A program made the position numbers and the translations under genes. A stretch of DNA of 64,000 nucleotides from Lactarius indigo (Eukaryota > Basidiomycota > Agaricomycetes > Russulales > Russulaceae), in NCBI GenBank assembly GCA_025766275.1, contig JAFKAC010000016.1, positions 992,001 to 1,056,000 on the forward strand, given 5' to 3'. The notes under the pieces are model-generated. The model had not been told where the DNA came from. It made no database searches and saw only the letters and a list, made by a program, of their open reading frames with translations. Position 1 is the stretch's first letter, and each line of letters starts with the position of its first letter. Shown one piece after another: positions 63,175 through 64,000 of this stretch.

Positions 63175-64000
63175 TCATAATGCGATGAAGAGCACGAGGA
63201 TGGCGGCCAGTCCAGCAAGACCGAGCACGCCCGTGGAGCCGTGGCTGTGACTTGCGCCGCTGAAAGGTGCTTGAATGTCGACGGCAGCCGATGTGCCAAA
63301 CACGCGCACGTATCGGACCTCAAAGTATGCGTTGTCATAGCCGCTCGGCGGACCAAACACGTAGTCGTTGACGCAGAAGCCCGAGCACGTCTGATAGAAG
63401 GTTGTGGGGTTACCAGCTGCGTACGCACCGCTCCGTCAGTTGAGTTGGAATGTCAACGACGGTTGGTGCACTCACCAAAGTCTATTCACATGGAGAAAAC
63501 GAGTGCAGCCGTGTCGTCAGGCCCTCTGTGTGAGATCGCGCACGATAGGATAGACGTACCTCCACACAACGTGATGTCAAATATAAGGTTCTGCGCCTGA
63601 AAGAATCTTTCGATTTCGCAGCCAGTAGACGGGAAATTCGCGACCGGTGTGCCGAAGGCCGAAGTATCGATACTGCTGGAATTGTCCTGTAACGAGCTTG
63701 GAACGTCGCTGCGCTACGAAATCGACTCAACAACTGTCGATCGAGGTCGACGGGGGGACGACGTACCGAGAAGAACCAAACACTGATCCATAGAGAGGAC
63801 ACGGTTGGTTACGAGCACGTGACATTAATTAAGAGAAATATCCACGCACGAGATGCCCGTCGTTGCGAACTCTGTGATGAACACGCCTCCACCAGCAGCT
63901 GCAAAGGCAGCGCCGAAGGACCTCGGGTCAGGGACTCCTATTGAGCAGCCCGAGTTCGAATTCACTTGGTAATTGCAGTCGGTGGTGTTGACGAGGGTAC
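63175..64000 (-). CDS. Second GH16 glucanase-like gene, 5' end outside the window
   Basis: Tandem paralogue of the preceding gene. The visible C-terminal half reads LVNTTDCNYQVNSNSGCSIG, then FGAAFAAAGGGVFITEFATTGIS, WFFS, and exons matching SSLQDNSSSIDTSAFGTPVANFPSTGCEIERFF. The last exon reads TCSGFCVNDYVFGPPSGYDNAYFEVRYVRVF. Unlike its neighbour it ends in a serine-rich stretch plus a hydrophobic tail, TGVLGLAGLAAILVLFIAL, which looks like a GPI-anchor signal, so this paralogue is probably held at the plasma membrane or wall. The catalytic motif lies beyond the window edge. Confidence 0.82.

Overview
The window looks like the genome of an Agaricomycete (mushroom-forming basidiomycete). Genes are broken by many introns of about 48-75 bp with GT/AG ends and CTRAY-like branch sites. 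There is an expanded F-box family, GH16 glucanase genes, a Ty1/copia retrotransposon, and a KDZ-class DNA transposon linked to a TET/JBP-type dioxygenase. No prokaryotic features, CRISPR arrays or convincing tRNA/rRNA genes were seen. All names rest on motif reading; no database search was run.

Layout. (1) 1.4-5.5 kb: a truncated F-box relic and a tandem F-box pair, minus strand. (2) 5.5-10.5 kb: no recognisable gene, degenerate repeats. (3) 10.57-43.5 kb: a medium-chain oxidoreductase gene whose two halves lie 31 kb apart because a large element (11,080-42,509) sits in one of its introns. The element has imperfect terminal inverted repeats, a 12-bp flanking direct repeat, and two subterminal arrays of 44-bp monomers in opposite orientation. 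It carries nine genes, including a KDZ transposase and a TET/JBP 2OG-Fe(II) dioxygenase. (4) 44.7-60.3 kb: two more tandem F-box pairs and two single F-box genes, several ending in C2H2 zinc fingers. (5) 60.5-64 kb: two tandem GH16 genes, the second cut by the window end.

History of the large element. It inserted into the oxidoreductase intron near the 5' splice site. A complete Ty1/copia element (12,660-18,936, 5-bp duplication AGTGA) later inserted into the left array; its LTRs differ by only two substitutions and one 54-bp indel. A solo LTR (34,361-34,939, duplication CCCCA) interrupts a C-terminal exon of the KDZ transposase, so this copy is probably no longer autonomous. Without these insertions the element is about 24.6 kb.

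The most unusual signal is the heptamer TCGGCAG/CTGCCGA. It occurs in nearly every array monomer on both sides and is scattered through coding and non-coding DNA across the whole element (10 copies in the 2.2-kb gene at 25,299-27,472), but is rare in the host flanks. This suggests a sequence code read by an element protein or by a DNA-modification system, which is notable beside a TET/JBP enzyme.
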